Positions 24,981-33,827 of a DNA stretch of 50,532 bases are shown here, in pieces. A model generated the notes under the pieces. That model had not been told where the DNA came from. It saw nothing but the letters and a program-made list of their open reading frames with translations, and made no database searches. The position numbers were made by a program, and so were the translations under genes. Location: positions 1 through 50,532 of the forward strand of contig JBBCIV010000227.1 in assembly GCA_037189665.1 (NCBI GenBank). Direction: 5' to 3'. The DNA comes from BPJO01 sp037189665. GTDB taxonomy: Bacteria; Planctomycetota; Phycisphaerae; Tepidisphaerales; Tepidisphaeraceae. The first letter of the stretch is position 1, and every line of letters begins with the position of its first letter.

Positions 24981-27212
24981 CTATCGTTTCGGCTCTTCCA
25001 TCCACAGCACAGTCGTAACGATGCGAGGGTAATACTTGCTACCCTTAGCCACGCCGTTGACGAACTGATCGCTACAGGCCCAGTAGGCGCTTTCGCCCTC
25101 GGTCATCCACTTCACATGCGCCGCATCGGCGGCAGCGAGGGTGTGCCTTATGGCGGAGTCGGCGTCGAGTTTCAGCACCTTCGTGCAAACGTATTGGAAC
25201 AGCGCGATCTTGCTCATCCACGAGTTCTCGCTCGTGCTCGACAGCCTGATCCCGCCGTCGGCAAAGAAGTTCCGCTTCTGCGGGTCCTTCAGCAGTGCCG
25301 AGGTATGTCGGGCAAGCGCGTCGTAGAACGGCTTGTACGCCGACACGTCGGTTCCCCACACCGCCGGGTACACCAGCGCTTCGATGGCAGGGAGAATGCG
25401 GCTGGCGTTGCCGGGATTGTCCTTCTCGAACACCGCCGGAAACACGCCGTCGTCTCCCGCGTGTTTCAGCACGCCCTCAACGCAACGGCGGGCCTGTTGC
25501 TCGGCCTGAAGCACGCTTTCGTCGCCCAGCTTGCCGAGCAGCGACTTCAACCCTTCGTAACATGCCCAGCACTTCACTGCCATGTAAAGATTGTTGCGCG
25601 TCTGGGCCAGCGAATGGTCGAGCGAGTCGTACGTGGTGATCTCGGCGCCGGTTTCGCATCGAGTCGAGTCGTAGGTGACGAAGCCTGTCTCGCCGGATCG
25701 ATTGGTCAGCGATTCGAGGCACGCGCGAATGGTCGAGGCGTTTTGCCTTGCCCAATCGAGGTCGTTCGTATGCGATACGTATGACGTCGCCAGCAAAATC
25801 CAGTTGCACAGTTCTTCGCAGGTCATGTAGCTGAAGCAGCCGACGAGGTTCGGGAGTTCATATGACGAATACCCCGTCTGCGAGAATTGATTGTGAACGC
25901 CCATGTCGTGGCAAAACGAGATGCCGCCGGGCTTGAGATCGAAGGCGTCCAGGGGAAGCGTCTCGCCGAGCTTGCGCGGCACGCCGGAACTCGACTCGGC
26001 GTCGGTCATGTTGGTGAACGACGCCCGGATCGCCGACTTCGGCACCTTCACCTGATCGACATAGCTGTAGTGACGCACGAAGCGGTCGAGCAGATTTTTC
26101 ACCAGCCACGGGTGTTGCCGCAGCTCCCAGAAGACGTGATCGACCGACAGGTCGAGCGTGTTCATCATGCAATACTCGCCTTCGTTGACGATCCAGAACG
26201 GCTCTCCGCCGACGTCGAGAAGTTGGGTGCTGCCGTGGTAACTGCGCGTGGAGTGGGCAACGAGCCACTGCTGATCTGCGCTTAGCTTGCCAGCCATCAG
26301 TTGTCGGTCGAGTCGTTCGGCTTGATCTTTCAGGCGGTCGAACCTGGCAAGGGCGGCGTCGAGCACGCTTTCGAGTCCGCCGTAGGTGCGGGTGTAGAAA
26401 TACTTTCCGCGCAGGCGTGATGTGACGACGCCTTCGAGGTGTACGCCGATCGCCAGTCGTAGCGTCGCCTTTTCGCCGGCGGGCACGGTGAAGGCGATGC
26501 CGGGGGTGTTGCCGAGGGCGTGGCGAGCGTTGATATCGCGGAGCGATTCTTCAACCGTCCACCGCATCAGCGATTCAACGCGGCAGTTCGGCCCGCCGCC
26601 GACGATCTGGGCCTGAACGCCCTGTTCGTTGCGCCAGGCGAAGCCGGACGCGTTGTCGAACAGCCGCGCCCCGTGCTGGGCAAAGCGGATCGCAAACACA
26701 CCCGTCTTCTCGGCCTTGCCGGCCGTGTTGTCCAGCGAGAGTTCGGCGACGATGGCAGGGAGAATCGCAAGTTGGTGCCCTTCGCCCTGGCCGTCTTCAG
26801 GAACGGGGAAGAACGGCGTATAGATCGAGAAGGTGAAGTCCGGCGTCGTCCAGGAATCGGTCGCCCAGCCGTAGCGACGTTGAATGTCCTCCCGGCGATA
26901 CGTTTCAAGACCGGGACGTTTCGGGGCGGCGGTCTTCTTTTCGACATCGTACCGATCCGCCTCGCTCTCGGCGGCGCCTTGGAAGAACGGCAGGCAGCGG
27001 AGCGGCGCATCCGTTCTACGGTCGCCGTCCTTCACGCCGATGAACAGGTCCTGATCGCCCGGCCGCCCGATCTGCAGGCCAAAGCCACCTCGCGAGCCAA
27101 ACAATCCGCAGGTAAAACTGAAGAACGCCCCCAACGGCGAGTGCTGCGCGTGGTAGCTGATATTGCCGTGGAACGGCGCGGGCGAGTCGGTGGTCATAGG
27201 ACAGGAGATCAT
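24981..27212 (-). CDS. GH52 family glycoside hydrolase (beta-xylosidase)
   Basis: A 743-residue enzyme of GH52, a rare family of retaining beta-xylosidases. The whole length resembles XynB2-type proteins: HSPLGAFFSFTCG near the start, DRYDVEKKT, the nucleophile region WIVNEGEYCMMNT (E344 and E346; family nucleophile lies here), VNQFSQTGYSSYELPN, and the acid/base region EITTYDSLDHSLAQTRNNLY (D529). It should release xylose from xylo-oligosaccharides; there is no signal peptide, so it is probably cytoplasmic. The ATG at 27212 has GGAGG (27218-27222 on the other strand) 5 bases upstream, which decides it over 27236 and 27197. It is divergent from the GH10 xylanase, supporting a xylan-use pair. 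Confidence 0.9.
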   Translation of the reverse strand: MISCPMTTDSPAPFHGNISYHAQHSPLGAFFSFTCGLFGSRGGFGLQIGRPGDQDLFIGVKDGDRRTDAPLRCLPFFQGAAESEADRYDVEKKTAAPKRPGLETYRREDIQRRYGWATDSWTTPDFTFSIYTPFFPVPEDGQGEGHQLAILPAIVAELSLDNTAGKAEKTGVFAIRFAQHGARLFDNASGFAWRNEQGVQAQIVGGGPNCRVESLMRWTVEESLRDINARHALGNTPGIAFTVPAGEKATLRLAIGVHLEGVVTSRLRGKYFYTRTYGGLESVLDAALARFDRLKDQAERLDRQLMAGKLSADQQWLVAHSTRSYHGSTQLLDVGGEPFWIVNEGEYCMMNTLDLSVDHVFWELRQHPWLVKNLLDRFVRHYSYVDQVKVPKSAIRASFTNMTDAESSSGVPRKLGETLPLDAFDLKPGGISFCHDMGVHNQFSQTGYSSYELPNLVGCFSYMTCEELCNWILLATSYVSHTNDLDWARQNASTIRACLESLTNRSGETGFVTYDSTRCETGAEITTYDSLDHSLAQTRNNLYMAVKCWACYEGLKSLLGKLGDESVLQAEQQARRCVEGVLKHAGDDGVFPAVFEKDNPGNASRILPAIEALVYPAVWGTDVSAYKPFYDALARHTSALLKDPQKRNFFADGGIRLSSTSENSWMSKIALFQYVCTKVLKLDADSAIRHTLAAADAAHVKWMTEGESAYWACSDQFVNGVAKGSKYYPRIVTTVLWMEEPKR

Positions 27213-27268
27213 ACCGTCCTCCATCGCGCTCAACACGCCGCTTCCCGATCGCTTTCCGGAGGTCTCCC
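27213..27268. promoter_or_regulatory. Divergent GH52/GH10 intergenic region with two ribosome sites
   Basis: Only 56 bases separate the two inferred starts. On the minus strand GGAGG (27218-27222) serves the GH52 ATG at 27212; on the plus strand GGAGG (27258-27262) lies 6 bases before an ATT at 27269 for GH10. The promoters must overlap the opposite gene. I see no operator with confidence. Confidence 0.65.
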
Positions 27269-29020
27269 ATTTCGCCCGCTTTTACATTCCTCCTCGTTGT
27301 ATTGATGTTCGTCACCTTTAGTTTTTCCCAGCGGACGGAGTTACCCGAGGGCTCCGTCGACGTCCTGGGCGGCCAAACAATGGGACCGCCACCAAAGCGG
27401 GATTTCGCCTCGAGCGAAGTCGTGCCCGTCGAAGGCCAGCCGTTCAGGGAAGCCGTCCGCGTCACCACGACTGACGTGAAAGGCGAGCAGTGGTCCGTCT
27501 CGATCGTCCTGCGACAAACCGCCCCCATCGCTGCCGGCGACACGCTCTTCGCTGAATTTGCCGTGCGGTGCAACGACTCGATGACCGGCGAGGCGGTCTG
27601 CACGTTCAACTTTGAGGAAAGCAGCGGCAACCATCATAAGAGCGCAACCCTGCCCGTCGGCGTCGGCAGCGAGTGGAAGTACGCCCGCATTCCGTTCGCC
27701 TCGGTGCGCGACTTCAAGCCCGGCGAGGCCAACGCGGTGATCTGGCTGGGCTACCCGCGGCAGTCGATCGAGGTGGCCGACCTGCGCGTCGTGTCGTTCG
27801 GGAAGCGCATCAAGCCTGACGCCCTGCCTCGCACGCTTGTCACCTACAAAGGCCGCGAGCCCGACGCACCGTGGCGTAAGGCCGCGGAGGAGCGGATCGA
27901 CAAGCTGCGGAAAGGCGACCTGACCATCCGCGTCCTTGACGCCTCCGGCAAACCGCGATCAAACGTGGACGTGCAGGTGAAGATGACGCGCCACGCCTTC
28001 GGCTTCGGCACGTGCATCGCCGTCGAGGCCATCTCGTCCAAGGGACCGGACGCCGACCGCTATCGCGCCGAGTTGGCAAAGCTGTTCAACACCATCGTAT
28101 TTGAGAACAGCCTGAAAGCTCCCCGTATTCATGATGGCTCGCTGGCACAGGTCGATCGCGATCTCGACTGGCTGGCCGAGCGTCGCCTATCCGCCCGCGG
28201 ACACGTGCTGGTGTGGCCGGCGTTCCGGTGGAACGGGCACTTGCGCCCTTTGCAGGACGATCCCGAAGCGCTGCGGGCCGCGATCCGCAAGCACATCACC
28301 GATACCGTCACCCACACCAAGGGCCGGCTCGTCGATTGGGACGTGCTCAACGAGCCCTATTCGAACACCGAGTTCATGAAGATCCTTGGCGACGCCGAAA
28401 TGGTCGAGTGGTTCAAGCTCGCCCGCGCCGCCGACCCGGATGTGAAGCTCTACATCAATGACTACGGCGTGCTCGAAGGCGGCCCTCGCCGAAATAACCA
28501 CCTCGAACACTATTACCGGACGGTTCAGTATCTCGCCGACAACGACGCTCCGTTTGAGGGAATCGGCTTCCAAGGCCATTTCAGCGCGGTGCTGATCCCG
28601 CCGGAAGACCTGCTGGAGGTGCTGGAACGGTTCAGCGTTTTCGGCAAGCGGTTCAAGGTGACAGAGTTGGACATCAATCTCAACAATGACGAGAAACTGC
28701 GGGCCGACTACATGCGCGATTTCCTGACGGTCTGCTTCAGCCACGAGCGGATGGACGGCATTCTGCATTGGGGCTTCTGGTCGCAGCGACACTGGCTGCC
28801 GAACGCCGCGTTGTTCGACAAAGACTGGAACCTGCGGCCGCACGGGAAGGCGTACGTCGATCTGGTTTACCGGACGTGGTGGACCGACACCTCCGCGAAG
28901 ACCAATGCCAACGGTGAGGCCGTCGTCCGTGGCTTCCTGGGCGACTATCAAATTACCGTCGACGGCAAATCCGAACGCGCCACCCTCACCCACGGCGGAA
29001 CACTATTAACTGTGCGATGA
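27269..29020 (+). CDS. GH10 endo-1,4-beta-xylanase, secreted
   Basis: A 583-residue secreted xylanase hydrolysing internal beta-1,4 bonds of xylan by a retaining mechanism. After a signal peptide (FTFLLVVLMFVTFSFSQ) comes an N-terminal beta-rich CBM-like domain (about residues 25-185) and then a GH10 barrel with WDVLNEP, acid/base E362, and VTELDIN, nucleophile E466. A short Ig-like tail ends the protein. The start is inferred at ATT 27269: GGAGG is 6 bases upstream and it is the only start giving a full signal peptide. Candidates TTG 27302 and ATG 27305 would cut the signal in half and lack a ribosome site. Confidence 0.88.
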   Translation: MSPAFTFLLVVLMFVTFSFSQRTELPEGSVDVLGGQTMGPPPKRDFASSEVVPVEGQPFREAVRVTTTDVKGEQWSVSIVLRQTAPIAAGDTLFAEFAVRCNDSMTGEAVCTFNFEESSGNHHKSATLPVGVGSEWKYARIPFASVRDFKPGEANAVIWLGYPRQSIEVADLRVVSFGKRIKPDALPRTLVTYKGREPDAPWRKAAEERIDKLRKGDLTIRVLDASGKPRSNVDVQVKMTRHAFGFGTCIAVEAISSKGPDADRYRAELAKLFNTIVFENSLKAPRIHDGSLAQVDRDLDWLAERRLSARGHVLVWPAFRWNGHLRPLQDDPEALRAAIRKHITDTVTHTKGRLVDWDVLNEPYSNTEFMKILGDAEMVEWFKLARAADPDVKLYINDYGVLEGGPRRNNHLEHYYRTVQYLADNDAPFEGIGFQGHFSAVLIPPEDLLEVLERFSVFGKRFKVTELDINLNNDEKLRADYMRDFLTVCFSHERMDGILHWGFWSQRHWLPNAALFDKDWNLRPHGKAYVDLVYRTWWTDTSAKTNANGEAVVRGFLGDYQITVDGKSERATLTHGGTLLTVR

Positions 29021-29043
29021 ACACGCGGTCGGGGACGCAATGA

Positions 29044-29063
29044 TGCCCGCCGGCCTGCGGGCA
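29044..29063 (+). terminator. Hairpin after the GH10 gene
   Basis: Stem TGCCCGC / GCGGGCA of 7 bp with loop CGGCCT, starting 24 bases past the GH10 stop. No U-tract follows, so termination is plausible but unproven. It also precedes the RTX gene, which has no obvious promoter of its own in the remaining 168 bases. Confidence 0.45.
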
Positions 29064-29231
29064 CGCGCAGACAAATCGGACGCGCCTGCCAGTACTGATC
29101 GCATGCGGATTATCAGACGAGGACGCTTCCGTCTGTGCAGGCTACGCCGACCGAAGGGGCGAGAAAATCTGCGCTGTTGGGGTAGGTAAGGGGATATTTC
29201 ACTACTTTCTCATGCCTATCGACTCGATGTC

Positions 29232-31949
29232 ATGAGTATGAAACTCGCCAATTCATCCGTCATCGACAATGCTGTAGTCGAAACGCTTGAGACGCGCCAG
29301 ATGCTTTCGAGCGTCAGTTTTGAAAGCGGCCACCTCATCGTGAACGGGCTTGCCAACAAGAGCAACTCCATCCAAGTGAAACAGGTGGACGGGCGCGTGA
29401 TGGCGCTGGTGAACGGCCAGCAGAGCAGCCGGCAATTGGCCGGCATTAAGTCGATCACCATCACAGGCGGGGACAAAAACGACTATATCGAGGTGGACCA
29501 GCGCGTCACCGTGCCTGTGAAGATCTACGGCCGCGCCGGCGACGACAGGATTATCGCGGGCGGCGGGAACGATTACGTCGAAGGCGGCGCCGGCAACGAC
29601 ACCATCTACGGCGGCGCCGGGCGCGACATGCTCCACGGCAACGGCGGCGACGACCGCATCTACGGCGGCGCCGGGCACGACACCATCCACGGCAACGACG
29701 GCAACGATCTCATGTACGGCGAAAGCGGCGATGACCTGTTCGTCAACGTCGACCGTTACGACCGCGTCTATGGCGGCAGTGGCCGGGATAGCATGACCGT
29801 CGCGTCAGACAACAAGCCAGCCAGCGCCACCCAGAGCAAGTCAGTGGTGAAAGTCACCAGCTTCTCGCTGATCGACGCCTCCAACGGCAACGTGGTGAAG
29901 GGCTACACCGACCTCAACACCGGCGACGTGCTCGACCTGAGCAAGCTGCCGTCCAAGCTCAACATTCGCGCCAACCTCGACGGAGAGTCGAGCGTTCGGT
30001 TCGACTACGACGGCAAAAAGGTCTACCGCATCGAACACGCCGCCCCCTACGCACTCGGCGGCGATAATGGCTTCACGTCGTACAAGGCGATGAACTTCAC
30101 CGTTGGCACGCACACGCTTACCGCGCACAGCATTGCGAAGAACACCGGCGAAGTGCTGGCGAGCCACGGCGTGACGTTCAAGGTGATCAAGTCCAGCTCG
30201 ACCTCGGTCGGCAACGACAAGCCCGCGTCGACCGACGGCAGCGGCAATTCGAACTCGAATACAAATACGAACACCGGCAATGGCGCCGCGGTCCCGAGCA
30301 TTGATAACAACGCCAACGCCGCCTCGCCGACCGCCAGGATCGAAGCCATCAGCACCACGGTTCCCGCCGGTACGAGCATTCACGTCGATGCGGTGAAGTC
30401 GCTCATGGGATACGGCGGCGCGCACGAAGGCCAGTTCATCTGGGACTTCGGCGACCCCGGCACGCGCTATAACAAGCTCAAGGGCTTCAACGCCGCCCAC
30501 ACCTACGATACGGCCGGGCAGTACAAGGTCACGCTGACGGTCATCAATAAGGCCGGCAAGAGCCAAAAGGCCCAGATCACGGTCAACGTGACCGCCGCAG
30601 CGCGAAAGGTGATCTACGTCTCGAACTCCGGCTCCGACAACAACACGGGCCTGTCGGCCAACAGCGCGATCAAGAGCTTCGCCAAGGCCGCGTCGCTCGT
30701 CGGCGACAACACCGAGATCCTCTTCAAGCGTGGCGAGACGTTCTCCGTCACCGAAAGCATGAAGTTCAAGGCCAGCAACGTCGTCATCGGCGCTTACGGC
30801 ATCGGCGACCGCCCGGTCATCAAGTGGACCGGCGAGCGCACGCCCACGCCGATCTTCAACACGCTGTCGGGCTCGTCGAACGTCACGTTCCAGGACCTGA
30901 CGATCGACACGAAGTTCAACCAGGACACCAACGACGCCAGCACTCCGCTTGCGTTCTCCCCCAGCGGCACGAACATCACCGTCCGCCGGACCGAACTGCT
31001 GAACCTGATGTACGGCGCCAACCTCAACACGCGCCCGAAGGGGTTCATGTTCCAGGACAACACGTCGCCGCTGGAAACCGGCCTTCGTAAATACCTGGTC
31101 TGGGTCGAAGGCGAGAACGTCGTCATCATCGGCAACCAGGCCGCCAACAGTACGCGCGAGCACATCGTGCGCGCCAACCACGTCAGCAAGGTGCTGGTGA
31201 TGGACAACGACTTCGCCAACATCGACCGACGCAGCACTGGTGAAGACCACTGGGACATCCGCAAGACCGCGTTGAACATTCAATCGGGCGAGTGGGCGTA
31301 CCTGGCCGACAACCGCCTCGACGGCTCGCTGCAGATCGGCCCGCTCGGCAAGTCGGACGGCCTGCGCAATCCGCAGGAGCGTTTCTACAATGCGATCCTC
31401 GAAGGCAATACCGTCATCAACGAGCACCTCGAGGTCAACCACGGCGCCAATCAGGTCACGATCCGTCATAACGTGATCAAGGCCAACGGCTTCACCGCCA
31501 TCCTCGTGGACGGCTACGATTCGACGTTCCAGCGCGGCACGGTGGATCTGGTCCTGCACAACAACACCGGCTTCAACACCAGTGATTCGGGCCGCTTCAT
31601 CGACGTGACCGGCTCGGTGGACGGGCTGGAAGTGTTGAACAACATGTACGTCGCTCCGAACCTGAAGATCGGCAGCGGCCGCAGCGCCGGCATGACGATC
31701 GGGGCGTCGAGCCTCAGCACGTTCGACCTCATCGACGGCAACCTGTGGGCGATCGGCAATAACGTCGCCAGTTGGGTGGGCGAGGCCGCCGTGAACCACA
31801 TCGGCAGCAGCTATGGGTCGAACTTCCAGACCATCGAGGAATGGAATGCCCAGACGCAGGTCGGCACGGACTACCACCGCACCGTGAACCTCAGCGGCGC
31901 GACGTTCACCACGATCGACGGCAAGCTCATCGGCGCGAAGGCGGCCTAA
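29232..31949 (+). CDS. RTX-PKD-parallel-beta-helix surface protein
   Basis: A 905-residue extracellular protein. The N-terminus lacks a normal signal but carries LETRQMLS (residues 19-26), the planctomycete LEPR/LETR surface signature. About residues 105-175 are RTX nonapeptides (GGAGNDTIY, GGDDRIYGGAGHDTIHGND), which bind calcium. A Thr/Asn/Ser linker (SGNSNSNTNTNTGNG) follows, then a PKD-like domain (FIWDFGD...HTYDTAGQYKVTLTV) and a C-terminal right-handed parallel beta-helix (VIYVSNSGSDNNTGLSANSA onward, with repeated NNTxxN motifs) typical of pectate-lyase-like or epimerase proteins. It probably binds or remodels a polysaccharide; the activity is unknown. It may accompany the xylan genes. 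Confidence 0.88.
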   Translation: MSMKLANSSVIDNAVVETLETRQMLSSVSFESGHLIVNGLANKSNSIQVKQVDGRVMALVNGQQSSRQLAGIKSITITGGDKNDYIEVDQRVTVPVKIYGRAGDDRIIAGGGNDYVEGGAGNDTIYGGAGRDMLHGNGGDDRIYGGAGHDTIHGNDGNDLMYGESGDDLFVNVDRYDRVYGGSGRDSMTVASDNKPASATQSKSVVKVTSFSLIDASNGNVVKGYTDLNTGDVLDLSKLPSKLNIRANLDGESSVRFDYDGKKVYRIEHAAPYALGGDNGFTSYKAMNFTVGTHTLTAHSIAKNTGEVLASHGVTFKVIKSSSTSVGNDKPASTDGSGNSNSNTNTNTGNGAAVPSIDNNANAASPTARIEAISTTVPAGTSIHVDAVKSLMGYGGAHEGQFIWDFGDPGTRYNKLKGFNAAHTYDTAGQYKVTLTVINKAGKSQKAQITVNVTAAARKVIYVSNSGSDNNTGLSANSAIKSFAKAASLVGDNTEILFKRGETFSVTESMKFKASNVVIGAYGIGDRPVIKWTGERTPTPIFNTLSGSSNVTFQDLTIDTKFNQDTNDASTPLAFSPSGTNITVRRTELLNLMYGANLNTRPKGFMFQDNTSPLETGLRKYLVWVEGENVVIIGNQAANSTREHIVRANHVSKVLVMDNDFANIDRRSTGEDHWDIRKTALNIQSGEWAYLADNRLDGSLQIGPLGKSDGLRNPQERFYNAILEGNTVINEHLEVNHGANQVTIRHNVIKANGFTAILVDGYDSTFQRGTVDLVLHNNTGFNTSDSGRFIDVTGSVDGLEVLNNMYVAPNLKIGSGRSAGMTIGASSLSTFDLIDGNLWAIGNNVASWVGEAAVNHIGSSYGSNFQTIEEWNAQTQVGTDYHRTVNLSGATFTTIDGKLIGAKAA

Positions 31950-32015
31950 GTCGGGCACGGCCGCGGATCGCGACGGAAGTCGATCGAAGGAATCCGTCCA
32001 CCACACCACCGAACC

Positions 32016-32049
32016 GCCCCGGCGCGCTGCACTTGCACCGCCGGGGCGT
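32016..32049 (+). terminator. Hairpin after the RTX gene
   Basis: Perfect 10-bp stem CGCCCCGGCG / CGCCGGGGCG (32016-32025 and 32040-32049) with a 14-base loop, 67 bases after the RTX stop. Following TCGGTTGTTG has only a few Ts, so it is a weak intrinsic terminator or other RNA structure. Confidence 0.55.
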
Positions 32050-32067
32050 CGGTTGTTGAATCGGGGG

Positions 32068-32346
32068 ATGGCCGAAGCAACGCACAGCTATTTTGATTGG
32101 CAGGTCTCCACGCTCATGCTTGCATATGACGTGACCGACCCGCTCCCCCGCGCCGACCACAATCGCATTAATGAGCGCCAGACGAAGGTCGAGCAAGAAC
32201 TTCAGGATATCGCGCACCGCGTCATCCCGCCGGCCTACCACGAGCACCCGGAAATGGAGTTTCCCCCCGCAGTGGTGATGCTCCTCACCCGCGCCACCCT
32301 CACCCGGGCGGCGGAGATCGTGGGCATTTTGAAACCGCAGGCATAA
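32068..32346 (+). CDS. Small hypothetical protein
   Basis: A 92-residue cytoplasmic, helical protein (ATHSYFDWQVSTLMLAYDVTD, then a helix rich in Glu/Gln/Arg). No family recognised. The ATG at 32068 is chosen over TTG at 32053, because no ribosome site precedes either and the former is a normal codon. It sits between the RTX protein and the convergent acyltransferase (10 bases away). It might be a short cytoplasmic regulator; no function is assignable. Confidence 0.55.
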   Translation: MAEATHSYFDWQVSTLMLAYDVTDPLPRADHNRINERQTKVEQELQDIAHRVIPPAYHEHPEMEFPPAVVMLLTRATLTRAAEIVGILKPQA

Positions 32347-32355
32347 GCCCGCCGA

Positions 32356-33606
32356 TCAGGCAGCGCCGCCAGTTGGACGCCGTTCGGGGGTGGCCTCGAT
32401 CGCGGGAATAGGACTGAATGCCGCCTCGCCAGCGACGACCGGAGGCTGAGCCTCGCCCACCGTCGCGTTCTTTGGGCGCGCGTCCTTCAAACGCAGGAAC
32501 CAGTCCTCGAACAGGTGATAACTCAGGAGCGCCAGCACGACCGACAGGCCAATGCCGATCGCGCAACTGGCGATCAGCGCGCCCGGCACCGTCAGCATGC
32601 CCGACAGCTTGCCTGGCGTGAAGTACGCAAACGAGAGCTGCATCACGACGGCGTAGTGCCACACGTATAAGCCGTAGCTGTACTTGCCGAAGAACGTCAG
32701 CGGCGCGCTCGACAGGAGCCGATCGGCCCATGCCGCCCCACCCAGCGCCACGATGCCAACCGCGGCCGCCATGCCGAGCTCGCCGGCGTGGGAGACCGCC
32801 TGTCGAATCGCAAACATGCCAACCGCTGGACCGGAGAAAACATTGTTCACATCGACGACCACGCTGAACGCCAGCACCGCCAGCCCGCCGATCGCGACCG
32901 CGCCGAGCGTCTTGCGTAACCATGCCTTCTCGCTCGCCGCCGGCATTAGCGCCGCCATCGCGGCGCCGACGCACAGGCCATCCACACGACAGAGGGTGAA
33001 ATACCACGGCGCGGCTGACAGGCCCTTCGCAACAAGGAAATACCACACGACGGCAGAAAATACGCCGCCCATCAGGCATAGGCCGATCAGCACGCGCCGC
33101 GGCAAGAACCACACCACCAGCGGCCAGACAACGTAAAACTGTTCTTCAATCGCCAGCGACCAGAAGTGCAGCAGCCGGATCGGCCCGTCATCGAACAACC
33201 TGGAATCGATGAACGCCAAGCCCATATTGCTGACGTAAGCCCAAAGCATCCACTGGTTGTCCTTCAACGACTCCTTCGGCGTCACAAACCAGATCACGCC
33301 CAGCAGGAACACCGCCAGCGTCAGGTAATACAGCGGGAAAATCCGCAGTGTACGACGCCAATAAAAATTGGTCAGGTAAGGCTTTATCGCCGGCGCACGC
33401 TCCTTGGCTTTCAGCAGAATGCCCGTAATGAGAAAACCGGAGAGGACGAAAAACAGGTCCACGCCGCGATCGCCCGCCCGAAACCAGCGATAGACGAGGT
33501 CGAGCGCGACGACGTCACTTCGAACGTAAAACGTGAAGTGGTAGATCATCACCCACAACACTGCCACGCCCCGAACGCCGTCCAGAGCAGGAATTCGTTG
33601 AACCAC
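32356..33606 (-). CDS. OafA/YrhL-type membrane acyltransferase
   Basis: About 416 residues of the acyltransferase-3 family, which O-acylates surface polysaccharides or other substrates. The N-terminus RIPALDGVRGVAVLWVMIYHF contains the family's conserved Arg-His pair (RG...H), then VDLFFVLSGFLITGILL and FYWRRTLRIFPLYYLTL; about ten membrane helices follow. The start is inferred as GTG 33606 just before RIPALDG, the family's usual start; GTG 33687 is an alternative. No polymer genes flank it, so its acceptor is unknown. Confidence 0.88.
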   Translation of the reverse strand: MVQRIPALDGVRGVAVLWVMIYHFTFYVRSDVVALDLVYRWFRAGDRGVDLFFVLSGFLITGILLKAKERAPAIKPYLTNFYWRRTLRIFPLYYLTLAVFLLGVIWFVTPKESLKDNQWMLWAYVSNMGLAFIDSRLFDDGPIRLLHFWSLAIEEQFYVVWPLVVWFLPRRVLIGLCLMGGVFSAVVWYFLVAKGLSAAPWYFTLCRVDGLCVGAAMAALMPAASEKAWLRKTLGAVAIGGLAVLAFSVVVDVNNVFSGPAVGMFAIRQAVSHAGELGMAAAVGIVALGGAAWADRLLSSAPLTFFGKYSYGLYVWHYAVVMQLSFAYFTPGKLSGMLTVPGALIASCAIGIGLSVVLALLSYHLFEDWFLRLKDARPKNATVGEAQPPVVAGEAAFSPIPAIEATPERRPTGGAA

Positions 33607-33754
33607 GTTAGCTCGCTTTACTGATCGATCGTAACCAATGAAAAACACGCGCGGTCGATACAACCCATAACATCGGCATATCCCCACCTCGGCTGAAATT
33701 TGGACAGGATGATACCGACCAGGTTATCGGACGTGGGAATATTTCGCGTCATCG

Positions 33755-33794
33755 AAAAAAAATTCCCCTTCCCCGGCGTTAGCCGGAGAAGGGG
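33755..33794 (-). terminator. Strong Rho-independent terminator
   Basis: On the minus strand a 13-bp stem (arms 33765-33777 and 33782-33794, one mismatch, tetraloop) is followed by a run of eight T (33755-33762). It lies 34 bases past the stop of the repeat protein at 33828. This is the best-formed intrinsic terminator in the window. Confidence 0.93.
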
Positions 33795-33827
33795 CAGGAT
33801 ATTGGGAATTTCGCATCCTTCGCCGGC

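Noticed and set aside
29550..29740. Tandem GGCGGCGCCGGC repeats that could be read as a DNA satellite
   Set aside because: They are the coding basis of RTX nonapeptides in frame, so the repeat is explained at protein level.
29841..32009. 722-residue minus-strand frame opposite the RTX gene
   Set aside because: Ala/Val/Asp-rich shadow with no signal or domain; the plus strand carries clear RTX and beta-helix repeats.
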